The position numbers and the translations under genes were made by a program. From contig NZ_JADEWN010000026.1 of the NCBI RefSeq assembly GCF_015207655.1, positions 1 through 64,000 on the forward strand: DNA of 64,000 bases. Reading direction: 5' to 3'. Below the pieces are notes generated by a model. The model was not told the DNA's origin, ran no database searches, and saw only the letters and a program-made list of their open reading frames with translations. Every line of letters starts with the position of its first letter. Within the stretch, counting starts at the first letter, position 1. The stretch comes from Gloeocapsopsis crepidinum LEGE 06123 (GTDB taxonomy: Bacteria; Cyanobacteriota; Cyanobacteriia; Cyanobacteriales; Chroococcidiopsidaceae). Below, piece after piece: positions 1 through 8,599 of the stretch.

Positions 1-51
1 CAGTAATTCCCATTGTTCATCTGTGAGATCGGTACGATATGATTGACCCAT
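1..51 (-). mobile_element. N-terminus of an IS5/IS4-like transposase, cut by the window edge
   Basis: Read on the minus strand, the first 51 bases encode 17 residues beginning MGQSYRTDLTDEQWELL. This is the usual opening of IS5-family transposases (a short basic start, then DLTDEQW-E-L). The gene continues beyond the left edge, so completeness cannot be judged. The start codon is the ATG ending at position 51. The AT-rich stretch to its right (about 52-120) should hold the outer end of the element, but I could not define a terminal repeat with only one end visible. Family assignment rests on 17 residues. Confidence 0.6.
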
Positions 52-226
52 GACTCTCGTTCTCTGTCATTTTTTGCTATTGACAGGTTATTGTAACGAG
101 AGCTTTTTTACTTTTCAGACCTCCTCTAAGAATGTAGCTCGCCAACAACTAGCGTTACTCAGGTGACTTAGTTATAGCAATACAGTTGAATTCTTACTTC
201 AAAAGAGTATAAAAATAGAAACTATT

Positions 227-1294
227 ATGCAGCTTAAAAAAGAAAAAATTGAACTTGGCAAAGAGTATCCTATTACAGGAGAAATAGCAGGTATCAAAGA
301 AATTGAGCAAATTAGTATCGATGCCCTGAAGCAAAGTTTTCCAGATAATATTAGACCTGTTTTACGCGATGCTCATCCTAAACATCATGGTTGTCTTCGA
401 GCAGAATTTATTATTCATGATGATATTCCCCAAGAACTAAAAGTTGGTATTTTCAAACAGCCTCGTACTTTTAATGCTGGAATTCGTTTTTCTAATAATA
501 AAGTGCAGGATGATACCAAAAAAGATGTTCGAGGAATGGCAATTAAGCTCTTTGGAATAGAAGGCGAAAAACTCTTAGAACAACAAAAAGATGAGAAAAC
601 TCAAGATTTACTCTTAATTAATCATCCAGTCTTTTTTATCAAAGATGTGCAAGATTATGTTGAATTCTTTAGAGCAAGACAAGCCGCAAAAGGGAATTTA
701 CCGCTAAAGTTCTTCTTCCTCAATCCCAATCCATTTAAATGGCACTTGCGAGAATTTATTATTGGTATGGTTATGCTCAACAAAAAAGTGAGTAGTCCTT
801 TAGCCATTCAATATTGGAGCAGTACACCTTATAAACTAGGCGATCGCGCGATCAAATTCACAGTTGTACCTAATTCTAATAATGCTACACATTCAGTTGC
901 TAAATCGCCAGACTATCTGCGTCAAGCAATGGTTGAGCATTTAAATAGTCAAGAGGCTAGTTTTGATTTCTTAATTCAGTTGCAAACAGATGCAAAGAAA
1001 ATGCCCATTGAAGATCCGAGAATTGAATGGAAATCACCGTTTCAAAAAGTAGCAACAATTAAAATTCCTCGTCAGCAATTTGATTCTCTACAACAGATGG
1101 AATTCTGCGAACATTTATCTTTTACTCCTTGGCATTCTTTACCAGAACATCAACCTTTAGGCGGAGTTAATCGGGCACGGAAGCAGGTATATGAAGCACT
1201 ATCGGAATTACGCCACAATTTGAATAATGTCGTTGTTAAAGAACCGTCAGAAGAGGAATTCTTGAAGCTGTTTGGTAGAATGCCTTCCGACTGA
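227..1294 (+). CDS. Catalase-like heme protein (mini-catalase / allene oxide synthase-like family)
   Basis: At 355 residues this is shorter than a true monofunctional catalase (about 480 or more). It keeps the catalase core signature: the distal histidine region RDAHPKHHGCLRAEF with His50, the RTFNAGIRFSNN and DVRGMAIKLFG stretches, and a C-terminal segment with Tyr322 where the proximal heme tyrosine is expected. Such small proteins act on organic or fatty-acid hydroperoxides as often as on H2O2, so the substrate is open. There is no signal peptide, so it is probably cytosolic. ATG start follows an AT-rich leader with no strong ribosome site. The last residues (MPSD, stop) come from a palindromic repeat lying across the gene end. 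No lipoxygenase gene adjoins it. Confidence 0.8.
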   Translation: MQLKKEKIELGKEYPITGEIAGIKEIEQISIDALKQSFPDNIRPVLRDAHPKHHGCLRAEFIIHDDIPQELKVGIFKQPRTFNAGIRFSNNKVQDDTKKDVRGMAIKLFGIEGEKLLEQQKDEKTQDLLLINHPVFFIKDVQDYVEFFRARQAAKGNLPLKFFFLNPNPFKWHLREFIIGMVMLNKKVSSPLAIQYWSSTPYKLGDRAIKFTVVPNSNNATHSVAKSPDYLRQAMVEHLNSQEASFDFLIQLQTDAKKMPIEDPRIEWKSPFQKVATIKIPRQQFDSLQQMEFCEHLSFTPWHSLPEHQPLGGVNRARKQVYEALSELRHNLNNVVVKEPSEEEFLKLFGRMPSD

Positions 1295-1310
1295 AGTCGG
1301 GGCTACTCAG
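1281..1310. repeat. Dispersed palindromic repeat, family A, copy 1
   Basis: The core is CCGACTGAAGTCGG followed by GGCTACTCAG. The same unit recurs inverted at 18156-18185 and in diverged form at 37951-37980. This copy overlaps the stop codon of the catalase-like gene and supplies its final PSD residues. Confidence 0.7.
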
Positions 1311-1369
1311 ACAAAGTGTACCTTCGTACACTAAAACAAAAACAAGTAGCAGCGAATTCATTCGCCAAG

Positions 1370-2221
1370 TTATTCAAATACCACTGTACGATTCCCGTAA
1401 ACTAAAACACGATTTTGTAAGTGTAATCGCACTGCTCTTGCTAACACTACGCGCTCTAAATCTTTTCCTTTACGGATCAAATCAGCTACATCATCGCGGT
1501 GGCTAACTCGCGCCACATCTTGCTCAATAATGGGTCCTGCATCCAGTTCAGATGTAACATAATGAGCCGTAGCACCAATGATTTTTACTCCTCGTTCATA
1601 AGCTTGATGATAAGGACTTGCACCGACAAAAGCTGGTAAAAATGAATGATGAATATTAATAATCTTAGGAAACTGAGTAATAAATTCTGTACTGACAATT
1701 TGCATATATTTTGCCAGAACGACTAAATTAATTTTATATTCTTGTAATAGTTCGAGTTGTTTTACTTCTTGAGTAGATTTATTTTCTTTTGTAATTGGGA
1801 TATAATGAAAATCGATACCAAACTGCTCAGCAACTTCTTTTAAATCAGGGTGATTACTAATAATTACTGGAATTTCAGCAGTAAATTCTTTCGCTTTTTG
1901 TCGCCAAATTAAGTCAAATAAACAATGATCTTGCTTACTTACCCAAATTGCAATACGCGGGATAGTATCAGAAAAGTGTAACTGCCAATGTGCTTGTAAT
2001 GGTTGGGCGATCGCACTAAATGCTGGTGCAATGAATTCCCGTGGTAAATTAAATTCATCAAGTTGCCATTCTATACGCGTTAAGAATAAGCCTGCAGCAA
2101 AATCTGTATGCTGATCGGCATGAATGATATTACCGCCATTGGCGTAGATAAAGTTAGCAATTTTGGCGACTAAACCTTTTTGATCGGGACAGGAAATCAG
2201 TAAAGTTGCAGTAGGGTTCAT
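1370..2221 (-). CDS. purU: Formyltetrahydrofolate deformylase
   Basis: PurU hydrolyses 10-formyl-THF to formate and THF, balancing the one-carbon pool and feeding formate to PurT. The 283 residues match the family length. An N-terminal ACT domain (about 5-85, opening ATLLISCPDQKGLVAKI) is followed by a formyltransferase domain (about 88-283). The catalytic set is visible: Asn189, His191-His192 in NIHHSFLP and Asp227 in SELDAGP. The ATG overlaps the end of the upstream PspA-DUF4340 gene by 4 bp, so purU is the last gene of that minus-strand operon through translational coupling. No functional link to the ABC exporter is evident. The cytosolic assignment is secure. Confidence 0.95.
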   Translation of the reverse strand: MNPTATLLISCPDQKGLVAKIANFIYANGGNIIHADQHTDFAAGLFLTRIEWQLDEFNLPREFIAPAFSAIAQPLQAHWQLHFSDTIPRIAIWVSKQDHCLFDLIWRQKAKEFTAEIPVIISNHPDLKEVAEQFGIDFHYIPITKENKSTQEVKQLELLQEYKINLVVLAKYMQIVSTEFITQFPKIINIHHSFLPAFVGASPYHQAYERGVKIIGATAHYVTSELDAGPIIEQDVARVSHRDDVADLIRKGKDLERVVLARAVRLHLQNRVLVYGNRTVVFE

Positions 2222-3804
2222 GGAGAAGGAGATGGGCTAGCCGGAGTAGGTGTTTGCGGTGTAGGATTATCAGCATCTGGTGTATCGTTTTCAATTCTCC
2301 ATTCTGCTAAATCGCGATTTACTGCATTTTGAAAATCTGCAGACACCAAGAGTAAATCTACATTACCGCTAGGGTTATTTCCAGGATCAGCTTGAGCATA
2401 TAAAGAGTTGCCACTAAAATCAGCATTGCCTAGATTCAACTGATGTGTTTGCTGGTTATTGAGCGTGACTATAACAGTTGCTTGTGGATCGGCTAAACCA
2501 TAATCTGCAAGTTGATTTGTGGGAACTTGAATTGTGCGATCGCTTCTTCCTTGCACAAGTAAATCGAGTAAATAAGAAATTGACGCATTACTTGCGGGAG
2601 TCTTTTCAGGCGACGTCATCACCCATTGTCCATTTTGATTGCGTTCAAAGCCTAATGTTTGTCCTTGAGTTTGAATATTTAATGTTTGTACTTGTTCTTG
2701 AGTAAACGCAAAAATTTGCTGTTCTCTGACTTCCGCTTCTTGTCGCTGAGTCGCACCTCGGATTTCGTAGAAATAAACAAATCCTCCTAACCCTAGTGCT
2801 AAAAGTAGCAAAATCAAAGTGGTACGCTGTAACTTCATAGTGGAAACACAAGGATGACTAACTGTTGGATCTAGTTGTTTGTCTGGTTGTTCTAATTCTG
2901 CATTACTAGGGAGCTGAGATTGAGGTGCAGATGATTGTTTTTCCGAGGGTGATGCTGGTTGTGATATAGCTGGAGAAGACACTTGAGCTGTAAGTGTTGC
3001 TAATTCCTCGTCAACAATATTGTTTCCTACTTCCAACGCCATAAACTGGCTATTTTGATTGGCACTATCAATAACTGACTCAAACTTGGGTGCAGATGAT
3101 TGTTTTTCCGAGGATGGTAGTGATGCTTGTTGCAGTGAACTTCCTGGGAGTGACATTTGCGCTTTGAGTGCTGCAAGTTCATCATCAATATCACTTCTGG
3201 CTTCTAACGCTGCAAACTGACTTTCAAGATTATCCGTTGCTAACTCGGTTGCGGGTTGAGCGCGGGCTTCTTGCAGCATTATTTTTTCTTCCATCCGCTC
3301 AAATGCTGCCATTGCACTGCTTGTTCCCATTCTACCGATCGCGCCTTGCATTTGCTCTTGAGCTTTAGCTGTGGTTATCCGCGCCTTGACCATCTCTTTC
3401 TTCGTTTTAGCTTCCGAAATTTTGCTTTCTAGTGCGATCAGGTTGCGCTTAAGCGTGTCAATCTGGCTGGATTGTTGGTCGAAGCTACCGCGTAAAGCAA
3501 TTGTTGTTTCGACGTAGGTTTTCTTACGTTCGAGTGCTTGGCGTGCTAAGTTTTCGTTGCCTTTTTGCAGTGCTAACTGTGTATTGCTTCGCCACTTATT
3601 CACTTCATTTTGCGCTTGATTGTACTGTTGCTCGATACGTTTTTGTGCGGCGATCGCTTGAGCTACACTCTGACGTAGTTGAACTAAGTCTTCTTGCATT
3701 TCTAGAAGTAATTGTTCCAGCATTTTTTCGGGATCTTCTGCTTTGCTAACCATGTCGTTGAGGTTAGCTTTGACTACCCGATGACTACGCTCAAATAATT
3801 CCAT
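2218..3804 (-). CDS. PspA/IM30-like protein fused to a membrane-anchored DUF4340 domain
   Basis: One 528-residue frame joins two normally separate proteins. Residues 1 to about 225 are a PspA/Vipp1-type coiled coil (start MELFERSHRVVKANLNDMV, then AEDPEKMLEQLLLEMQEDL), a membrane-remodelling ESCRT-III-like fold. Residues about 226-320 form a Ser/Pro/Gln-rich linker containing a duplicated unit. From Met323 the chain becomes a DUF4340 protein: one transmembrane helix (about 327-345), a Q-rich stalk and a beta-rich domain ending in a Pro/Thr/Ser tail. DUF4340 proteins usually follow GldG-type exporter genes, which is the position here. The ATG at 2838 could be an internal start giving DUF4340 alone. 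The gene lies 45 bp after the gldG-like gene and overlaps purU by 4 bp. Confidence 0.8.
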   Translation of the reverse strand: MELFERSHRVVKANLNDMVSKAEDPEKMLEQLLLEMQEDLVQLRQSVAQAIAAQKRIEQQYNQAQNEVNKWRSNTQLALQKGNENLARQALERKKTYVETTIALRGSFDQQSSQIDTLKRNLIALESKISEAKTKKEMVKARITTAKAQEQMQGAIGRMGTSSAMAAFERMEEKIMLQEARAQPATELATDNLESQFAALEARSDIDDELAALKAQMSLPGSSLQQASLPSSEKQSSAPKFESVIDSANQNSQFMALEVGNNIVDEELATLTAQVSSPAISQPASPSEKQSSAPQSQLPSNAELEQPDKQLDPTVSHPCVSTMKLQRTTLILLLLALGLGGFVYFYEIRGATQRQEAEVREQQIFAFTQEQVQTLNIQTQGQTLGFERNQNGQWVMTSPEKTPASNASISYLLDLLVQGRSDRTIQVPTNQLADYGLADPQATVIVTLNNQQTHQLNLGNADFSGNSLYAQADPGNNPSGNVDLLLVSADFQNAVNRDLAEWRIENDTPDADNPTPQTPTPASPSPSP

Positions 3805-3849
3805 AGCTCTAAAGTTATGCCTTTTTCTTAAGCTTAAGTGTCCTGCACT

Positions 3850-5394
3850 TTATCTCCTGCGCCACCATAAGAAAACTGCTGAGGCGAAGCCAATTAAGGG
3901 AATCAACAGTAGTGCAGTTAAACCTAAAACGTTGGCTTGCTGTGCGGCTAAATTAATCCGGCGGTTTCTTGGTTCTCTGGGGCGAATTGAGAGTGTTTCT
4001 TCGTCTTGCTTACTTAACCAACCAACGGAGTTAAGAAATACGTCGCCATTGAGTTGCTGTTCAAATAATCCATCTACCGCAAAATTAGAATCACCAAAAA
4101 TAACAAGTCTTGCTTCTTGCGACGCTTGATTGTTAACTTGACGGCTCAGTGCAGCACCTATTGTGAGTGGACCTTGAACGTCGGTTTCTGGATTAAACTG
4201 CAATTGATCGCCCTGCAAATTACTTTCTGCCCAAGTTTGAGGGCTAGTGATTAATAACGGTGTAGCTTGCACTCCAGCAACTTCACTGAGTTCTAGCGAT
4301 CGCGCTTCACTGTAAAAAGAAATTCCATTGTTAAAGTCTTGCGTAATCGGATGTTCGCCGTAGGTGTCTACCACAGGAACCGCTGGACCAAAACCGATAC
4401 TTGCACCCGCTGGATCAATGACAATGCGATCGTCGAGGGTGACGCCCCAAGATTTTAATAAACTATCTAGCCCTGGATTCGTGTTGGGGTCAGTCATCAG
4501 AAGTAGACTACCACCAGAATTAAGATAATCAGTCAAAGCCTTGACTTCTGGAGGAAATAGTGCCTGTTTTGGACTTGCGACCACAATCATTGTGGCATCT
4601 TGAGGAATCGTCGGGTTTTGAATTAAGTTGAGTGGTTCTGTTGTGTAGCTGCGATCTCCTAACGCCGTGAGTGCTTGTGAGAGTCCGCCTTGTTCAGATG
4701 TGACAGGAAGTTCGCCGTGTCCCTGAAGAAAGTAAACTTTCGCAGTGCGATCGCTAATTACTTGCTGAATGCTATTTGTTAAACGAACTTCGGACAATCG
4801 TTGCTCATTATTGACAACTTGTACTAATCGCCGCTGTTGTCCTGCTTCGAGATGAACTTCACCAAATTGTTTGACTCCAAACTTTTCGGCTAACCCTCTT
4901 TGAACTTGCGGATCGACATACTCAAAGCTAAATTGAGGATTTTGCCGACGATAATTCTCTAGCAATTCGCGATCTTGCTGATCTTGATTGCGGTCAAAAA
5001 TCCACACATTCACAGGTTGCGATAAATTCCGTACAAGTTGCTGTGATTGTGGTGCTAAAGTAAATAACTGTGCTTCAGTAAAGTCTCTTCGCACTGGATA
5101 GCGCACCGCTAAGAAGTTAATTAACCCTAAAAGTGCCAATACAGATAGTGTGGCAATAAGTGCATTAGTTCCCGCTTGTGTTGAACGGCGACTCCACCAG
5201 CGGTTTTGGTTAGCACTAAATATCAGCCATAAGCCAGTGATGACAACACCAGCAATCAGTAACCCTAAAGGTACTGGTTCCCAATCGTTAGATACCAATC
5301 CAGCAGTTAATCCAGCAACAAAAAGAACTGGACCAAGCCAAAACAGATACTTCCAATATTTATAATTTCTTCTCGCAATAGACTTCATAAACAA
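3850..5394 (-). CDS. GldG-like auxiliary component of an ABC-2 exporter
   Basis: A 514-residue membrane protein of the GldG/ABC_transp_aux family. Three N-terminal hydrophobic helices (about 15-35, 40-60, 78-98) precede a large extracytoplasmic domain (about 100-480, with the conserved opening RRDFTEAQLFTLAPQSQQLV), and one C-terminal helix (about 490-510) ends in WWRRR. The family works with GldA/GldF-type ATPase and permease in Bacteroidetes gliding and in unassigned exporters elsewhere. Its substrate is unknown. It follows the permease gene after 206 bp and precedes the PspA-DUF4340 gene by 45 bp. The start MFMK has an alternative ATG at residue 3. Confidence 0.85.
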   Translation of the reverse strand: MFMKSIARRNYKYWKYLFWLGPVLFVAGLTAGLVSNDWEPVPLGLLIAGVVITGLWLIFSANQNRWWSRRSTQAGTNALIATLSVLALLGLINFLAVRYPVRRDFTEAQLFTLAPQSQQLVRNLSQPVNVWIFDRNQDQQDRELLENYRRQNPQFSFEYVDPQVQRGLAEKFGVKQFGEVHLEAGQQRRLVQVVNNEQRLSEVRLTNSIQQVISDRTAKVYFLQGHGELPVTSEQGGLSQALTALGDRSYTTEPLNLIQNPTIPQDATMIVVASPKQALFPPEVKALTDYLNSGGSLLLMTDPNTNPGLDSLLKSWGVTLDDRIVIDPAGASIGFGPAVPVVDTYGEHPITQDFNNGISFYSEARSLELSEVAGVQATPLLITSPQTWAESNLQGDQLQFNPETDVQGPLTIGAALSRQVNNQASQEARLVIFGDSNFAVDGLFEQQLNGDVFLNSVGWLSKQDEETLSIRPREPRNRRINLAAQQANVLGLTALLLIPLIGFASAVFLWWRRR

Positions 5395-5600
5395 CTAAGA
5401 TTTAGAGGGGCAGGGGTTGGGTAGGCGGGTAGTTGGGTAGTTTGGTAGGTGGGGAAACTAAGAGAGTTATGAATGTTGAGTGTTGAGTTAAGAAAACTCA
5501 AAGTTCAAATTTCTTTTAATTCAAAACGTGCTAACGCACCGCTACGCTAACAGAACTCAAAACTCAAAACTCTATTACCTACACTCCTACTTTGCTTGTC
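5395..5600. repeat. Intergenic spacer with GTTAGCGTAGCGGTGC repeat, family C, copy 1
   Basis: This spacer splits the exporter operon. The segment 5517-5569 (AATTCAAAACGTGCTAACGC, then CACCGCTACGCTAAC) recurs at 18104-18150 and inverted at 38011-38063. It is flanked by AACTCAAAACTC direct repeats and GTTGGGTAGGCGGGTAGTTG-like low-complexity sequence. No gene is seen. Confidence 0.65.
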
Positions 5601-6413
5601 TTAAGAACGTTGAAAGCGTAGTGCATCGATAGATTGGGCAGTTAAAAAGATACCTAAAAAAATGTAACTGGCAAATACAACAATACTACCTGTGTCAAAA
5701 ATGCCTTGGACTAAATTATTAAAATGTCTGAGTAACGAAAGATGACCTAATGCTTCTCCTATTGGACCACTAAATGCTCGTGCAACGGTATCAATTACCC
5801 AAAGAAATAGAACTAAGGCAAATGTGAGTACTGCTGCGAGTAATGTACTATCTGTCAGCGAAGAGATAAACATTCCCAAAGACAACACACTGGCTGCTAG
5901 AAGAATCAAGCCCAAGTGTCCTAGCAAAGGAACTGCGGGCGGAACCGGAGGATTTGAGGCGCTAAGAGCGATCGCTTGATACGCTAATAACGGTAGAATC
6001 ATGGCAATAAAAAACGTCAGTACTCCCAATAACTTACCGACAGCAACAGCCCAATTTGTCACAGGTGACGTCGCGAGTAACTCTAAAGTGCCGCGTTTGC
6101 GTTCTTCAGCATACAAACCCATCGAGAGGATGGGAAGGACAAATAATGCCAGCGAACCCATAATCCCTAAAAAAGCGCGTAAAAACTCGTAAGCAACATC
6201 AATTGGTGGTGCTGGTAATCCGATTTGTTGGGCTTGTAAATCGGCTTGGGCAGCCAGGGAAATATATCCTTGGGGACCTAAGAGAATAATCGTAAAGAAG
6301 AAGCCCGACAATAGCCAAAAAATCCCAGCGATTGCGTATGCTAAGGGCGATGCAAAGTAGCTTTGTAACTCTTTGCGATAAATCGCCACAATATTAGCCC
6401 AAATCAGTCTCAT
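5601..6413 (-). CDS. ABC-2 type exporter permease (GldF-like)
   Basis: The 270 residues contain about six hydrophobic helices, the layout of ABC-2 permeases. The stretch GLYAEERKRGTLELLATSPV is the conserved cytoplasmic coupling motif of this class (EExRGTLE.L...P). It begins within the last 4 bp of the ATPase gene (6410-6413), so the two are translationally coupled and form one transporter. The GldG-like protein downstream is the likely third subunit. The transported molecule cannot be inferred from sequence. The first residues, MRLIWANIVAIYRKELQSYF, form the typical amphipathic elbow before helix 1. Confidence 0.88.
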   Translation of the reverse strand: MRLIWANIVAIYRKELQSYFASPLAYAIAGIFWLLSGFFFTIILLGPQGYISLAAQADLQAQQIGLPAPPIDVAYEFLRAFLGIMGSLALFVLPILSMGLYAEERKRGTLELLATSPVTNWAVAVGKLLGVLTFFIAMILPLLAYQAIALSASNPPVPPAVPLLGHLGLILLAASVLSLGMFISSLTDSTLLAAVLTFALVLFLWVIDTVARAFSGPIGEALGHLSLLRHFNNLVQGIFDTGSIVVFASYIFLGIFLTAQSIDALRFQRS

Positions 6414-7438
6414 GGCGTTACCTCTTCTTTTTGCTTTTCTTCTGTTGCGGTTGCGTTCACGAAGTGTGCGCTTTGCGCATTCGCACCGTCTTCTAATTTT
6501 TCTTGAGTCGTTAGACGTAAAAAGACATCTTCTAAACTCGCCCGCGTACGTCGCATTTCACACACACCAATTCCCATACTCACTAAAGTGGCAATAATTT
6601 CTTTTCCTGGTTCAATTCCAGGTTCAGATACGACGCGCAAAACCGCCCGATTTGCGGGGATTTCAGTTGTTGCAATTGGTTCTACTACCCGCACTCCTGA
6701 CACTCGTTGTATTTGTTGCTGGGCAGCGGTAGAATTACCTTCAATTTCTAACTCATAGCCAGAACCACCCGCTAAACTTGCTTCAAGATTATCCGGCGTA
6801 TTTGTCGCCACAACTTTTCCTTGATTAATAATTGTGACGCGGTTACACGTCATACTCACTTCGGGCAAGATATGCGTAGACAGGATAATCGTGTGAGTTC
6901 CTGCTAGGCTTTTGATCAGATTGCGGACATCAATAATCTGTCGCGGATCGAGTCCGACGGTTGGTTCATCGAGAATAATTGCGGGAGGATCGTGAACGAT
7001 CGCTTGGGCAATTCCAACACGTTGGCGAAAACCTTTAGAAAGTTTGCGAATCAACACCCGACGTTTTTCTAGCAAATTACAGCGCTTGAGGGCAGCGTCT
7101 ACTTTTGACGGGCGATCGCCTGCGGGGACTCCTTTGAGTCTCGTGACAAAGTACAAAAACGCCTCAACAGTCATTTCAGGATACAACGGCGGCGTTTCTG
7201 GCAAATAACCTATTCGCTGTCGTACGGCTAAGGAATTCTCATGGACATCGTACCCTGCAATTTTGGCACTTCCACTTGTTGCGGGGAGATAGCCAGTCAA
7301 AATCCGCATTGTCGTGGTTTTACCTGCGCCGTTTGGTCCTAAAAAACCGACAATCTCACCTGGTTCGACACTAAAGGTGACATCTTGGATTGCTGGGGTA
7401 GATCCGTAAATCTTACTTAAATGCTCAACTGAAATCAT
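6410..7438 (-). CDS. ABC transporter ATP-binding protein (GldA/CcmA-like exporter)
   Basis: A 342-residue ATPase. Walker A is GPNGAGKTT (34-42), the signature is LSKGFRQR (133-140) and Walker B is ILDEPTVGLDP (155-165). The long C-terminal part (about 220-342) is typical of exporters that pair with ABC-2 permeases, including the LEDVFLRLT motif near residue 312. It is the first gene of the minus-strand operon ATPase-permease-GldG-PspA/DUF4340-purU, and its ATG lies about 100 bp from the divergent methyltransferase start. The shared region 7439-7534 must hold both promoters. Substrate unknown. Confidence 0.92.
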   Translation of the reverse strand: MISVEHLSKIYGSTPAIQDVTFSVEPGEIVGFLGPNGAGKTTTMRILTGYLPATSGSAKIAGYDVHENSLAVRQRIGYLPETPPLYPEMTVEAFLYFVTRLKGVPAGDRPSKVDAALKRCNLLEKRRVLIRKLSKGFRQRVGIAQAIVHDPPAIILDEPTVGLDPRQIIDVRNLIKSLAGTHTIILSTHILPEVSMTCNRVTIINQGKVVATNTPDNLEASLAGGSGYELEIEGNSTAAQQQIQRVSGVRVVEPIATTEIPANRAVLRVVSEPGIEPGKEIIATLVSMGIGVCEMRRTRASLEDVFLRLTTQEKLEDGANAQSAHFVNATATEEKQKEEVTP

Positions 7439-7534
7439 CGTTTTGCAGCGGATTTAGTTTGAGACTCTATATTAAACCACCATGTGTTTTAGCATAAAAA
7501 GGGGTGAGGAGCGAGTAGTGAGGGGTGAGGATTA

Positions 7535-8128
7535 GTGGTTAGTACCTCAGAATATTGGGAACAGCGATATCAAGAAGGAACAACTCGTTGGGATTTGGGA
7601 CAAGCTGCACCAGCGTTTGTGAGTTTATTGCAGTCACATTCTTTACAACCAGGCAAGGCAGCAGTTTTAGGTAGTGGTCGCGGCTATGATGCGATCGCAT
7701 TTGCCAAGTATGGCTTTGATGTCATCGGTTTTGATTTTGCACTCCTCGCGATCGCTGAAGCTACTGCAATTGCCCAAGCTAGAGACAGTTCAGCTCAATT
7801 TTTGCAACGTGATATTTTTGACTTGCCTGCTGAATTCTCTCGGTATTTTCACTACATTATTGAACATACTTGTTTTTGTGCGATTAATCCACAACAGCGA
7901 CAGGATTATGTAAAATTAGTGCGAGAAATTTTGCAACCACGAGGCGAACTGATCGCAATCTTTTTTACACATTCTCGTCCTGGCGGTCCCCCTTTTGGCG
8001 TTAGTCCAGAGGAAATTAAACAGTATTTTGCCACAGATTTTGAAATTCTGAAGTTACAGCCAATTACTAATTCTGTACCAGCGCGTCAAGGCGAAGAACA
8101 CTTTGGACACTTTCGCTTGAAACTGTAA
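7535..8128 (+). CDS. Class I SAM-dependent methyltransferase, TPMT-like
   Basis: A 197-residue protein with the thiopurine-methyltransferase-like opening EYWEQRYQEGTTRWDLGQAAPAF. The SAM-binding glycine loop is VLGSGRGYDAIAFA (about 44-57) and the acidic end of strand 2 is VIGFDFA. Bacterial members methylate thiols, halides or selenium and tellurium compounds, and the substrate here is not predictable. The start is GTG at 7535, placed 4-7 bases after GGGGTGAGG, which serves as the ribosome site and is part of a GAGGGGTGAGG low-complexity repeat (7501-7530). It is transcribed divergently from the exporter operon. Confidence 0.85.
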   Translation: MVSTSEYWEQRYQEGTTRWDLGQAAPAFVSLLQSHSLQPGKAAVLGSGRGYDAIAFAKYGFDVIGFDFALLAIAEATAIAQARDSSAQFLQRDIFDLPAEFSRYFHYIIEHTCFCAINPQQRQDYVKLVREILQPRGELIAIFFTHSRPGGPPFGVSPEEIKQYFATDFEILKLQPITNSVPARQGEEHFGHFRLKL

Positions 8129-8599
8129 AAAGTAGTACTACTAATATCATGTTGCTAGCTGCTAAATAACATGAGAAGAGCTGATTCGGTTTCAACCGCA
8201 ACTACACCAATAGAAGCAACAGGGGAGATAGAAGATTAGAGCGTTTAATTGGGTGCAACCATTTTTTTATTGGTATGAGTAAACGTGGTATGAGTAAACG
8301 AATCCTACCTTTATCGATTTATACAAGCCTGATTTTATGAGTCCACCTCAGTGAACTACCCTGTGGGAAGCCGCTGCGCGTCTATGTTTGTTTAGCTGCG
8401 AATATTATTTGCCAAGCGCTAAATTCACCGAATACGTTCCAAAACGGCTGCTAGAGGTGTACGGGCTAGTATCTTGCAGTTAAGCAAACCCTATCATTAA
8501 TAGAAACAACTTATATTTTAATGGTATTGTTATTAGAACTATTTATTGTTAAAGTGAGTCCAGTTAGCGAAACCGACAGCACTTAACAGGAGAAGTTCA
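8129..8599. other. 471-bp intergenic region with two repeats, no gene seen
   Basis: It starts with the palindrome AGTAGTACTACT (8131-8142) directly after the methyltransferase stop. A 15-bp unit GGTATGAGTAAACG(T/A) is repeated in tandem at 8272-8286 and 8287-8301. Positions 8341-8413 hold a dispersed repeat (family B, GGGAAGCCGCTGCGCGTCTA core) shared with 53110-53180. The last 130 bp are AT-rich and probably carry the promoter of the CP12-like gene, preceded by AGGAG at about 8588. Confidence 0.55.
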
